Program-made: the position numbers and the translations under genes | Shown here: in pieces, positions 22,386-32,300 of the stretch | How the letters are laid out: every line of letters begins with the position of its first letter | How positions within the stretch are numbered: the stretch's first letter is position 1 | The notes under the pieces: model-generated | Databases searched by the model: none | What the model was told of the DNA's origin: nothing | What the model saw: only the letters and a program-made list of their open reading frames with translations | NCBI GenBank assembly: GCA_002310095.1 | Contig: DBYH01000026.1 | Span: 58,178-102,523 of the forward strand | DNA from: Firmicutes bacterium UBA1191 | GTDB lineage: Bacteria; Bacillota; Clostridia; Peptostreptococcales; Anaerovoracaceae | Direction: 5' to 3' | Length of the DNA: 44,346 bases

Positions 22386-23057
22386 ATGGTTGTAATAGGT
22401 AACAGCTGGGACGGTGTCCTGGCGGGAGAATTCGAAAAAGAATACTATCTGAAGCTCAGAGAGTTCCTGAAGGAGGAGTACTCCTCGAGGCGCGTATATC
22501 CGGCCATGGAGAACATCTTCCGGGCCCTTAAGGAGACACCTTACGACAGGGTTAAGGCCGTTATCATAGGCCAGGATCCCTATCATGAACCGGGACAGGC
22601 TCAGGGCCTCTGTTTTTCTGTGCCCGAGGGCGTACCGCAGCCGCCGTCACTTGTTAACATCTTCAAGGAGATGCGCAGCGACCTCGGCATCAGCACTCCG
22701 TCACACGGAAATCTGATCAGTTGGGCCCATGAAGGGGTCCTGCTGCTCAACGCCGTGCTGACAGTCCGCGAGCACGAGGCCAATTCCCACAAAGGCAAGG
22801 GCTGGGAGCAGTTCACGGACAGGGTCATCAGCCTTCTGAACGACAGGGAGGAGCCCGTTGTATTCATTCTCTGGGGAGCCAACGCAAAGGCAAAGTCGTC
22901 ACTCATCACCAACACGAGGCACTGTATCATCACAGGAGCCCACCCGAGCCCGCTTTCCGCCCACAACGGCTTCTGGGGAGGAAAGTATTTCTCAAGGACC
23001 AACGAGTTTCTCGAGGAGAACGGTCTGGAACCGATAAACTGGAGGATATCTGAGTAA
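22386..23057 (+). CDS. ung: Uracil-DNA glycosylase
   Basis: A 223-residue family 1 enzyme that removes uracil from DNA, the first step of base excision repair. Seen: the water-activating loop GQDPYHEPGQAQGLCFSVP (from residue 61), LLLNAVLTV, and the DNA-intercalating motif HPSPLSAHNGFWG with the catalytic His and Leu. Length is standard. The start is fixed by homology (NSWDGVLAGEFEKEYY aligns with the Bacillus N-terminus) and falls at the predicted transcription start, with no Shine-Dalgarno. The stop overlaps the lysO start by one base. Confidence 0.96.
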   Translation: MVVIGNSWDGVLAGEFEKEYYLKLREFLKEEYSSRRVYPAMENIFRALKETPYDRVKAVIIGQDPYHEPGQAQGLCFSVPEGVPQPPSLVNIFKEMRSDLGISTPSHGNLISWAHEGVLLLNAVLTVREHEANSHKGKGWEQFTDRVISLLNDREEPVVFILWGANAKAKSSLITNTRHCIITGAHPSPLSAHNGFWGGKYFSRTNEFLEENGLEPINWRISE

Positions 23058-24052
23058 TGAAACTTCTGGCTCTGTACTGGAGCTTCATGATAATTGGATA
23101 CATCCTGGGATGGCGTGCGGCCAAAAGGGACAGGCATTTTTCCTGGCTGGCGAAGGCGATGATGGGCACGGTTTACGGCCTTTGCTTTATCATGGGCCTG
23201 AGGATGGGCGCCAACGAGCAGGTCATCTCGAATCTGGGGAAAATCGGCGGCATGGCCCTCATTATCACCATTTTCACTGTTTTCGGCAGCATGGGCGCCA
23301 TATTCCTGACACGCAGGCTGCTGGGCATGGACAGGAGGGGCGAATTCATCGCGGATGTCAGGTCTGATGCAAAGGCAGGCGGTCCCGCCGCCAAAGGCGA
23401 CGGTGAGGCCGAGAGCATGGATCTGGGCAATACGTTCATTATCCTTGCCATAGTCGCGGCCGGCATGCTCATAGGAGCGCTTCTGATTCTTAAGAGACTT
23501 CCGCAGATACTCGGACAGTTCGACGCGGTTTCGTTCTACTGCCTTGTTGTTCTGCTCTGCGTGCTTATGTTCTTCGTGGGGCTGGAGCTCGGCGGTTCGG
23601 GCACGGTGATAGACAGCATAAGAAAGGCCGGCTTGAGGGTACTGGCAATACCTATGGCCACGATGATCGGCACCATGACAGCAGGCGTGGCGGCGTGTCT
23701 GGTCATTGGCTTCACCATGAGGGAAAGCTCAGCCATATGCATAGGCTTCGGCTGGTACACCTACGCGCCGATAGTCATTGCCAGCGCGGGGCAGCAGTAC
23801 ATGATCGCCAGCGCTGTTTCGTTCATGCATAACGTCATAAGAGAAGTGTCGGGAATCATATTCATTCCTTTGGCGGCAAAAAAGATAGGGTATCTGGAAT
23901 CGACAGGTATTCCGGGCATCGCGGCCATGGATGTGTGCCTGCCGATAGTGGAGAGATCATGCGGACCGAATACAGTGATATATGCCTTTGCGACAGGGCT
24001 TATCATGTGCGTCGCCACATCCCTCGGAGTGCCGCTCATCATGGGCGTTTAG
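23057..24052 (+). CDS. lysO: LysO family (DUF340) lysine exporter
   Basis: A 331-residue membrane protein with about 8-10 hydrophobic helices. An N-terminal small domain (1-95) and a large C-terminal domain (from about 120) are separated by a hydrophilic linker (RRGEFIADVRSDAKAGG). The C-terminal part has the family signature GFGWYTYAPIV, FMHNVIREVSGIIFIP and AAMDVCLPIVERSCG. LysO exports L-lysine and its analogues in E. coli; the substrate here is inferred. The ATG overlaps the ung stop (TAATG), so translation is coupled. No lysine riboswitch precedes it; expression depends on the ung promoter. Confidence 0.85.
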   Translation: MKLLALYWSFMIIGYILGWRAAKRDRHFSWLAKAMMGTVYGLCFIMGLRMGANEQVISNLGKIGGMALIITIFTVFGSMGAIFLTRRLLGMDRRGEFIADVRSDAKAGGPAAKGDGEAESMDLGNTFIILAIVAAGMLIGALLILKRLPQILGQFDAVSFYCLVVLLCVLMFFVGLELGGSGTVIDSIRKAGLRVLAIPMATMIGTMTAGVAACLVIGFTMRESSAICIGFGWYTYAPIVIASAGQQYMIASAVSFMHNVIREVSGIIFIPLAAKKIGYLESTGIPGIAAMDVCLPIVERSCGPNTVIYAFATGLIMCVATSLGVPLIMGV

Positions 24053-24149
24053 CAAAAACTTTAGAGTAGTAAACTGAATAGATTTATGTTAAAATAACTA
24101 TGTATATTCTTTTGATATGCATAGTTTTTTTGAAAGAGGTATGGCAAAC

Positions 24150-27100
24150 ATGGCAGAACAAAGAAAATTCAAGAGAGTGCTGGTCGCCAACCGCGGAGAG
24201 ATCGCCATCAGAATATTCAGAGCCTGCAAGGAACTGGACATCAGAAGCATTGCGATCTACTCGGAGGAGGACAAGAACACTCTTTTCAGAACGAAGTCTG
24301 ACAGATCATATCAGATAGGCATAGGCAAGGCGCCGGTAGACGCCTATCTGGCCATGGATGAAATAATTGAACTGGCAAAGACCAAGGGTATCGACGCCAT
24401 CCATCCGGGATACGGATTCCTTGCCGAGAATTCAGAATTCGCAAGGGCCTGCGAGGCAAACGGTATCGTGTTCATAGGACCGAGCGGGGACATGATGGAC
24501 CAGCTGGGTGACAAGGTGCAGTCCAAGATCGTAGCCCAGTCAGTCGGCGTGCCTACGATTCCGGGAATCGCCGAGAAGATTCCAGACAAGGAGACAGCCC
24601 TGAAGTTCGCGGAGGAGTGCGGTTACCCTGTAATGCTCAAGGCAGCGGCGGGCGGCGGCGGACGCGGCATGAGAATCGTGCGAAGCGCGGCTGAGCTTCC
24701 GGCCCAGTTTGAGAGCGCCAGATCAGAGGCGGCGAAGGCTTTTGGTATTGATGACATCTTCATCGAGAAGTACATAGAAAGACCTAAGCACATCGAAGTC
24801 CAGGTGCTCGGCGACAATTACGGAAACGTGGTCCATCTCGGCGAGCGTGACTGCTCGATCCAGAGACGTCACCAGAAGGTCATAGAATTCACGCCGGCCC
24901 TGAGCATATCCGACGAGCTCAGGAAGACTTTGTGCGCCGACGCCATCAAAATCGCCAAGGCTGTGAACTACAAGAGCGCCGGTACGGTGGAATTCCTCAT
25001 CGATAAAGAGGGCAACCACTACTTCATAGAGATGAATCCGAGGATCCAGGTGGAGCATACTGTAACTGAGATGACTACGGGCATAGACATAGTCCAGGCC
25101 CAGATACTCATCGCTGAAGGATACAGACTGTCTTCGAAGGAAGTCAACATAAAGCAGAATCAGATCAGGCCGAGAGGCTACGCGATTCAGTGCCGTGTAA
25201 CTACGGAGGATCCGCTGAACGGATTCGCGCCTGACACGGGCGAAATCACAAGATACATCAGCCCGGGCGGATACGGCATAAGACTGGACGCCGGAAACGC
25301 CCAGATGGGCGCGGTCATCTCGCCATACTACGACAGCCTGCTGGTCAAGGTCACTTCCTGGTCCAGAAGCTGGGAGGATGCCGCCAACAAGGCGAGGAGA
25401 GCCCTCAGAGAGCTGAAGGTGCAGGGCGTCAAGACCAACAGAAACTTCCTGATGAACGTGCTGAACCACCCGACATTCATAGCGGGAGAGTGCGACACTG
25501 GATTCATAGCCGACAATCCGGAGCTTCTGCATTCGAAGCCTCGTGTTGAATCGGAGGCCAAGGTCCTCAGATACCTGGGCGAGAAGTACATCAACGGGAA
25601 CAAAGGCATCAAGCCTAATTTCGACAAGCCTGTCATTCCTGACATCAAGGCGAAGGATGTCGCGAAGCTCAAGGGAACGAAGCAGCTTCTTGACGCCAAA
25701 GGTCCTGAAGGCGTCGTGAAATGGGTAAAGAACCAGAACAAGCTTCTGCTTACGGATACATCCATGCGTGACGCGCAGCAGTCCCTGATGGCGACCCGCG
25801 TTCGTACCGTTGACATGGAGAGGATCGCTCCTGCCGTGGCCAAGTACGGCAAAGACCTGTTCTCAATAGAGATGTGGGGAGGAGCGACCTTCGATACGGC
25901 CTACAGATTCCTCAAGGAATCACCGTGGGAGAGGCTGGCGACTTTGCGTGAGCTTATTCCGAACATCATGTTCCAGATGCTCATCAGAGGAGCTAACGCC
26001 GTAGGATACAAGAACTACCCTGACAACGTCATCAGACGCTTCGTCAAGGAGAGCGCACGCTCGGGAATCGATGTGTTCAGAATATTCGACTCACTGAACT
26101 GGATCCAGGGTATGGAAGTGGCTCTCGACGAGACCCTCAACCAGGGCAAGATAGCCGAGGCGTGCATCTGCTACACAGGAGATATTCTGGACAAATCCAG
26201 AACGAAATACAATCTTGACTACTACGTGAAGATGGCGAAGGAACTCGAGAGAAGAGGCACTCACATCCTGGGAATCAAGGACATGTCCGGACTTCTGAAG
26301 CCAATGGCGGCCAAGGTTCTCATCGAGGCCCTCAAGAACGAGATAGACATTCCTATCCATCTGCACACCCACGATACGTCAGGAAACGGAGTGGCCACTC
26401 TCATGATGGCGGCAAACGCGGGATGCGACATAGTCGACGCGGCATTCAATAGCATGTCCGGCCTGACTTCACAGCCTGCGCTGAATTCCATCGCGGCGGC
26501 CCTGGAGGGCGCCCAGAGAGACACGGGTCTCGACATTGACGGCATCCAGGAGATATCCGACTACTGGGCGGCAGTAAGACCTGTCTACAAGGAATTCGAA
26601 TCCGACATGATGACGGGCTCGGCCGAGATATACAAGTACGAGATGCCTGGCGGACAGTACTCGAACCTGAAGTCACAGGTCGAATCCTTCGGTCTGGGAC
26701 ACAAGTTCAAGGAAGTCAAGGATATGTACAAGACTGTCAACGAGATGCTCGGTGACATCGTCAAGGTAACGCCTTCCTCAAAGGCAGTCGGCGATATGGC
26801 CATATTCATGGTCCAGAACGACCTGACGCCGGAGAACATCTACGAGAAGGCTGCAAACATGGACTTCCCGGATTCCATAGTTTCCTTCTTCGAGGGAATG
26901 ATGGGCCAGCCGGAAGGCGGTTTCCCTGAGAAACTCCAGAAACTGGTGCTCCACGGCAGAGAACCAATCACCTGCAGACCGGGCGAACTCCTGCCTGACG
27001 AGGACTTTGACGCAATCAAGAAGTATCTCGACGAAACATACGACATGGACGCGGATGAGCAGCAGTGCCTTGCGTACGCTCTCTATCCGAAGGTATATGA

Positions 27101-27593
27101 CGACTTCAGAAAGAGCATGAGAGATGAAGGCTACTTCAGATTCATGGGTTCTGACATCTTCTTCCACGGACTCTCCGAGGGAGAGGTCTGCGAAGTCAAG
27201 GTCCGCGAGGGAAGAGAGCTTGTTATCAGACTTTCCAACGCCCACGAACCTGACGCCGAAGGCTTCAGAGACGTCATATTCGAAGTAAACGGGAACAGGA
27301 GCGCCGTCAGGATCAAAGACAAGGCGGCCGCCGAGAATACGGCTTCGGGCTCCCAGATCGTGTTCGCCGATCCGGATGATCCGATGGAGATCGGAGCGAA
27401 TATTCCGGGAAACATCATCAAGGTGCTCGTAAGCGAAGGTGAAACTGTTGAAGAAAAGCAGCCGATAGCTGTCATCGAAGCGATGAAGATGGAGACCAAC
27501 ATCCTCGCCTCGGCGGGCGGAGAAGTGGATAAGATTTTTGTGCACGAAGGACAGCAGGTCAAGGCGGGCGAACTTGTCGCCAGACTGAAGTAG
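24150..27593 (+). CDS. pyc: Pyruvate carboxylase
   Basis: A 1147-residue biotin enzyme making oxaloacetate from pyruvate, bicarbonate and ATP. Domains in order: biotin carboxylase from KRVLVANRGEIAIRIFRACK with AAGGGGRGMRIV (ATP loop) and EMNPRIQVEHTVTE; carboxyltransferase with TDTSMRDAQQSLMATRVRT and DTSGNGVATLM; C-terminal biotin carrier with IEAMKMETN, the biotinylated Lys about 35 residues from the end. Length is standard. The start at 24150 is 10 nt after AAAGAGG; in-frame ATGs at 24141 and 24117 are possible alternatives. It supplies oxaloacetate for Asp, Glu and lysine families. It is followed within 20 nt by a small membrane protein. Confidence 0.95.
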   Translation: MAEQRKFKRVLVANRGEIAIRIFRACKELDIRSIAIYSEEDKNTLFRTKSDRSYQIGIGKAPVDAYLAMDEIIELAKTKGIDAIHPGYGFLAENSEFARACEANGIVFIGPSGDMMDQLGDKVQSKIVAQSVGVPTIPGIAEKIPDKETALKFAEECGYPVMLKAAAGGGGRGMRIVRSAAELPAQFESARSEAAKAFGIDDIFIEKYIERPKHIEVQVLGDNYGNVVHLGERDCSIQRRHQKVIEFTPALSISDELRKTLCADAIKIAKAVNYKSAGTVEFLIDKEGNHYFIEMNPRIQVEHTVTEMTTGIDIVQAQILIAEGYRLSSKEVNIKQNQIRPRGYAIQCRVTTEDPLNGFAPDTGEITRYISPGGYGIRLDAGNAQMGAVISPYYDSLLVKVTSWSRSWEDAANKARRALRELKVQGVKTNRNFLMNVLNHPTFIAGECDTGFIADNPELLHSKPRVESEAKVLRYLGEKYINGNKGIKPNFDKPVIPDIKAKDVAKLKGTKQLLDAKGPEGVVKWVKNQNKLLLTDTSMRDAQQSLMATRVRTVDMERIAPAVAKYGKDLFSIEMWGGATFDTAYRFLKESPWERLATLRELIPNIMFQMLIRGANAVGYKNYPDNVIRRFVKESARSGIDVFRIFDSLNWIQGMEVALDETLNQGKIAEACICYTGDILDKSRTKYNLDYYVKMAKELERRGTHILGIKDMSGLLKPMAAKVLIEALKNEIDIPIHLHTHDTSGNGVATLMMAANAGCDIVDAAFNSMSGLTSQPALNSIAAALEGAQRDTGLDIDGIQEISDYWAAVRPVYKEFESDMMTGSAEIYKYEMPGGQYSNLKSQVESFGLGHKFKEVKDMYKTVNEMLGDIVKVTPSSKAVGDMAIFMVQNDLTPENIYEKAANMDFPDSIVSFFEGMMGQPEGGFPEKLQKLVLHGREPITCRPGELLPDEDFDAIKKYLDETYDMDADEQQCLAYALYPKVYDDFRKSMRDEGYFRFMGSDIFFHGLSEGEVCEVKVREGRELVIRLSNAHEPDAEGFRDVIFEVNGNRSAVRIKDKAAAENTASGSQIVFADPDDPMEIGANIPGNIIKVLVSEGETVEEKQPIAVIEAMKMETNILASAGGEVDKIFVHEGQQVKAGELVARLK

Positions 27594-27612
27594 GGAAGGA
27601 GGCATACTCGAA

Positions 27613-27861
27613 GTGAGCGGAGGAATAATAGGCAAATTCATATATTTCTGGGCCTTCATAATCGGAGTAATAGTGTTCGGTAAAATCTTCGGATTCATGG
27701 ACGACACTAAGACGTCGATCATAGTTCTGATCGCGGCTGCCCTGATTTACATCATATGGACTATCGGCCGTGAGAAGGCGGCAAGGCGCCGCGAGGAGAA
27801 AGCCTGGGAAGAACAGCAGGCGAGGATAGCCTCGAGGAAAAAAGGCGGAAAGCGCCGTTAA
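27613..27861 (+). CDS. Small two-TM membrane protein with basic tail
   Basis: An 82-residue protein of unknown family. It starts with GTG at 27613, 10 nt after a strong GGAAGGAGG. Two hydrophobic segments (residues 8-24, FIYFWAFIIGVIVFGKI, and 34-51, SIIVLIAAALIYIIWTI) are followed by a highly charged, probably helical cytoplasmic tail (REKAARRREEKAWEEQQAR) ending in a poly-basic KKGGKRR. It is the last gene of the pyc transcript and is followed by a terminator. The basic tail could bind RNA or acidic lipids; that is speculation. Confidence 0.7.
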   Translation: MSGGIIGKFIYFWAFIIGVIVFGKIFGFMDDTKTSIIVLIAAALIYIIWTIGREKAARRREEKAWEEQQARIASRKKGGKRR

Positions 27862-27880
27862 GAGAACATTGAGACATGAA

Positions 27881-27912
27881 AAAACCGGCGGTGATCATTC
27901 ACCGCCGGTTTT
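27881..27912. terminator. Bidirectional terminator between pyc unit and L,D-transpeptidase
   Basis: A perfect inverted repeat AAAACCGGCGGTGA (27881-27894), TCAT, TCACCGCCGGTTTT (27899-27912), with A-tract and T-tract on the two sides. It serves the convergent transcripts. Confidence 0.92.
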
Positions 27913-27922
27913 AGTGTTCTCT

Positions 27923-29332
27923 TTATTTGTGTATGACTACGATGGTTCCGACGCTGATCATGTCGTAGAGTTCAGGGGTCTTTGCCGGCGGAAGGTTAAC
28001 ACAGCCGTGGCTGCCGCTGTACTTGTAGATGTCCCCGCCGAACTTCGATCTCCAGCTGGCGTCGTGGAGTCCGTAACTGTAGCCCAGGAAAGGCATCCAG
28101 TACTTGACGAAGCTCTCATAGTAGGTCTTGTCTTTCTTTTTGCCGCCTCCTTTGAGAGTGACGTTGCGTGCCTTGTCTTTGATGTCGAAGACTCCCGTAG
28201 GAGTGCTGTGACCGGCTGCCACGCAGCCTGTTACGCAGTCGCAGTCGAACTTCTTCTTGCCTTTTTCGAAGTAGTATACGTGCTGCTTGGTGATATCAAC
28301 GTCGATGTATGTGTCGCCGAGCTCCAGAATCTTGGAGTATTCGCCGTTGCCTTTCTGCGACCAGACAGGTTCGCGCTCGACGTCTTTGTGCGAGTTTATG
28401 TCTTTTTCAAGCTGAGCGGTTTCGCCTTCTTCATCAACTACCCACCCGTAATCGCCGGAGTTGACTGTGAAAGACTTGCCGGTGAACGACGTGAATTCAC
28501 GGTCGGCGCCGACTATGTCATATTCAGCCTTGAGGCCGCTTACAAAGGCGGCGACCTTCTCCGGATCCGCCTCGCCCGAATAATCGTCCTTCATCAGGTT
28601 GTCCAGTTCCTTAGGGGAAAGTGTGAAACTCTCATTGCCCAGTTCATATGAGATCTTCTGACCGAGATAATTCTGGCAGTATGCCTGGAATTTGAGAAGG
28701 TCAGGGTCATCGCTCCTTACTTCAGGGGCAGTTCTGTATGCATCCTCATCGTATACGAATCTGGAGCTTCCCATTGAAATCGCGTGGAGAATATCATTGA
28801 GATAGGCTTCCTCATCGGTCTTGGTTCCGAAGACTTCAGGAATGATAGGGAATGCCGGATCCTCCATGTCAACATAGGCATCCTGAGTCTCAATCGTGTT
28901 GTCCCTTTTGAGGAAAGATGAGCTTTTGACTCTGTTTGCGAAATCATCGCTGCACTTGTCGACATTCATGGCGATCTGCGCGTTGAGCGGGATGTGGAAA
29001 TAGTGGCCAAGAGCGGCCTCGAAAATGTGATCTTTCTTTACGTTTTTCAGTTCATCCCCGATGCTGTATGTGCATCCGAAATCGGAGTAATCAGTAAGGG
29101 TTTCGCCCAGTTTGCCGACGACCTGAAGGTGTCTGGCGTTCTGTGTATCAGTGAGGACCTTCTCGGCCTCAACATATGTCATGCCGGAGCAGTCAACGCC
29201 GTTTATGCTTATGCCGTCAGGCAGGCTGTCCGACCGATAATCATCTGAAGCTGCGTATATAATTGTTGCCACGCCGGCTGCGGCGGCCGCGAAAACCACC
29301 ACTGCGGCTAAAATCATCATTGCCTTTTTCAT
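27923..29332 (-). CDS. Membrane-anchored L,D-transpeptidase (YkuD) with PG-binding-4 region
   Basis: A 469-residue cell-surface enzyme that makes 3-3 cross-links in peptidoglycan or attaches proteins to it. Residues 5-27 form an uncleaved membrane anchor. The region about 40-330 is the beta/alpha 'PG_binding_4' type spacer (ISINGVDCSGMTYVEAEKVL). The catalytic YkuD domain covers about 340-469, with YIDVDITKQHVYYFEKGK and the active-site HGCVNLP (Cys about 448). ATG at 29332 lies 7 nt after TATACT on the minus strand and has no Shine-Dalgarno, so the message is likely leaderless. It is divergent from dnaE across a 59-bp gap. Confidence 0.93.
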   Translation of the reverse strand: MKKAMMILAAVVVFAAAAAGVATIIYAASDDYRSDSLPDGISINGVDCSGMTYVEAEKVLTDTQNARHLQVVGKLGETLTDYSDFGCTYSIGDELKNVKKDHIFEAALGHYFHIPLNAQIAMNVDKCSDDFANRVKSSSFLKRDNTIETQDAYVDMEDPAFPIIPEVFGTKTDEEAYLNDILHAISMGSSRFVYDEDAYRTAPEVRSDDPDLLKFQAYCQNYLGQKISYELGNESFTLSPKELDNLMKDDYSGEADPEKVAAFVSGLKAEYDIVGADREFTSFTGKSFTVNSGDYGWVVDEEGETAQLEKDINSHKDVEREPVWSQKGNGEYSKILELGDTYIDVDITKQHVYYFEKGKKKFDCDCVTGCVAAGHSTPTGVFDIKDKARNVTLKGGGKKKDKTYYESFVKYWMPFLGYSYGLHDASWRSKFGGDIYKYSGSHGCVNLPPAKTPELYDMISVGTIVVIHK

Positions 29333-29391
29333 AAAGTATAGTATATTGTATTACATCGAAAAAATAAAGCGAAATGTGGTATAATTTCTGT
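29333..29391. promoter_or_regulatory. Divergent L,D-transpeptidase/dnaE promoters, both probably leaderless
   Basis: Minus: TATACT (29345-29340), then 7 nt to the ATG at 29332; weak -35. Plus: extended -10 TGG TATAAT (29380-29385), then 6 nt to the dnaE ATG at 29392. No ribosome site precedes either start. Confidence 0.65.
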
Positions 29392-32300
29392 ATGTCTTTC
29401 ACACATCTGCACGTACACACTGAATACAGTCTTCTGGACGGAGCGGCGAGAATTAAGGACGTCGTCGCCCGCGCGAAGGAACTCGGAATGGACTCCCTGG
29501 CGATAACCGACCACGGGGTCATGTTCGGCGTTATCGAATTCTACAGAGCCTGCAAATCAGCGGGAATCAAACCGATCATAGGGTGTGAAGTATATACCGC
29601 GGCGAGGACCAGATTCGACAAGGACGCGGGTCAGGACAAGGTCATGGGCCACCTTATTCTCCTCGCCGAAAACAATACCGGATACAAGAATCTCATGAAG
29701 ATAGTTTCTGAAGGTTTCAGAAACGGCTTTTACTATAAACCGAGAATCGACAAGGAAGTTCTGCGCCGCTACAGCGAGGGCATAATAGCCACATCGGCGT
29801 GCCTGGCGGGCAACGTGCAGAGAAATCTGCTCAACGGCGACTACGAGAGCGCCAGGAAGGAAGCCCTGGAGATGCTGGACATCTTCGGCGAAGGGAACTA
29901 CTTCCTTGAACTGCAGGATCAGGGTCTCGAGGAGGAGGCCAGGATTCTGCCTGACATGAAGAGACTCCACGAGGAGACGGGGATTCCTTTCGTGGCCACA
30001 AACGACGTCCACTACGTGAATCAGGAGGACGCCGAGGCTCAGGATGTGCTCATGTGCATCCAGACGGCCACGACAATCGATGAGGACAACAGAATGCGCT
30101 TCTCCAACGACCAGTTCTATCTGAAGTCGGAGGACGAGATGCGCAGGATATTCTCGAATACGCCTGAGGCCCTGGACAACACGGCGAAGATAGCCGAGCG
30201 CTGCAACGTGGAATTCACCTTCGGCGAGCTGCATCTGCCGGAGTTCACCGCGCCGGAAGGCCTGACCAAGGAGGAATACCTGAGACAGCTGTGCCAGAAG
30301 GGTCTGGAGGAGAGATATCCGCAGGACTACGAAAAACACCAGGCCCGTCTTGACTACGAGCTCAGCACTATAGAGAACATGGGCTACGTGGAGTACTTCC
30401 TCATCGTTTGGGACTTCATAAATTACGCCAGAAGCAAAGGCATCATGGTCGGTCCGGGCAGAGGCTCGGCAGCGGGTTCCATCGTGGCCTACACACTGCG
30501 TATCACAGACATAGATCCGATCAAGTACAGCCTGATATTCGAGCGTTTCCTGAATCCTGAGAGAATCAGCATGCCGGATATCGACATAGACTTCTGCTAC
30601 GAGCGCCGCGGCGAGGTCATCGACTACGTCACGGAGAAGTACGGCAAAGACAACGTATCCCAGATCATAACCTTCGGAACAATGAAGGCCAAGCAGGCGG
30701 TCAGGGACGTTGGCCGCGTGCTCAACGTAAGCTATCAGGATACGGACGCCATCGCAAAGGCAATACCGTTCAGTCTGAACATGACAATAGACAGAGCCCT
30801 GCAGACAAGTCCCGACTTCAAGAAGATGTACGACGAGGACGAGACGACACGCAAAGTCGTGGATATGGCGAGGGCCATCGAAGGCATGCCGCGCCACGCT
30901 TCCACACATGCCGCCGGAGTTGTAATCTCCAGACTGCCTTTGGATGAATATGTGCCTCTGTATCTCACTGAAAAAGGCCTTTCGACCCAGTTCAACATGA
31001 CGACGATCGAGGAACTGGGCCTTCTCAAGATGGACTTCCTGGGGCTGAGGAACCTCACAATAATCAGGGACGCTCTTGAGATGATAAAGCAGAATCACGG
31101 AGTGGAGATTGATTTTGCTTCAATGGACTACGACGACCCCGCGGTCTACGAGACCATCGCGAAAGGAAACACTCAGGGTATATTCCAGCTTGAAAGCGGC
31201 GGCATGACGTCGTTCATGATGAATCTGAAGCCAGACTGCTTCGAGGACATCGTGGCGGGAATCGCCCTGTACCGTCCGGGACCGATGGCATCGATACCGA
31301 CTTACATAGAGAACAAAAAGAATCCGGGACATGTGGCGTACATACACGAGTCGCTGCAGCCGATACTGGGCGTCACCTACGGATGCATGGTCTATCAGGA
31401 GCAGGTAATGCAGATTGTGCGCGACCTGGGAGGTTACTCCTACGGGCGTTCGGACCTGGTGCGCCGAGCCATGTCGAAGAAGAAGATGGACGTCATGCTG
31501 GAGGAGAAGGAGTACTTCATCAACGGCAAGATGGACGAAGACGGAAACGTGGAGATACCGGGATGCGTCAGGAACGGCGTTCCGCGCCAGGCAGCCGAGG
31601 AGATATTCAACCAGATGATATCCTTCGCCGAGTACGCCTTCAACAAGTCCCACGCGGCGGCATACGCGGTACTGGCCTATGAAACGGGCTACCTGAAGAC
31701 CCATTATCCTGTGGAATTCATGGCTGCACTCATGACTTCGGTCATGGGCGACACCAAGGCGACAGCCATGTACATCAGGAACTGCAAGGACATGGGCATA
31801 GAGGTACTGCCGCCTGACGTTAATGAGAGCGGCAAGAAGTTCACTGTGGTCTACGATCCGGATGATACGGAGAAAAAGCACGGCAGGATCCGCTTCGGGC
31901 TTCTGGGCGTCAAGAATCTGGGCGAAGGTCCGATCGACGCCATAATAGAAGCGCGGGAGCAGAAGGGCAAGCCGGCAGACATATTCAGGTTCATCGAGAA
32001 CATCGACATCCACCGCATCAACAAGAAGGCCGTGGAGAGCCTGATCAAATCAGGAGCAATGGACTGCCTGAACAAAAACAGGGCGGCCCACTTCGGAATC
32101 TATGAGTCGCTGATGGATTCGGCCCAGAACTCGGCCAAGCACAATCTGGACGGACAGATATCACTGTTCCAGACAAACGCCGGAGCCATGGACGAGACTG
32201 TGAAGCACAGGCTTCCTGACGTGAAGAACTTCCCGCCGGAGGAACTTCTGGCACAGGAAAAGGAAGTTCTGGGGGTCTACCTGACGGCTCATCCGCTGGA

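Noticed and set aside
29557..31098. 513-codon open frame antisense to dnaE
   Set aside because: It mirrors the codon structure of dnaE, has no ribosome site and no recognisable motif; other long antisense frames (11171-12436, 9109-9744, 24723-25532, 26778-27722) were dropped for the same reason.
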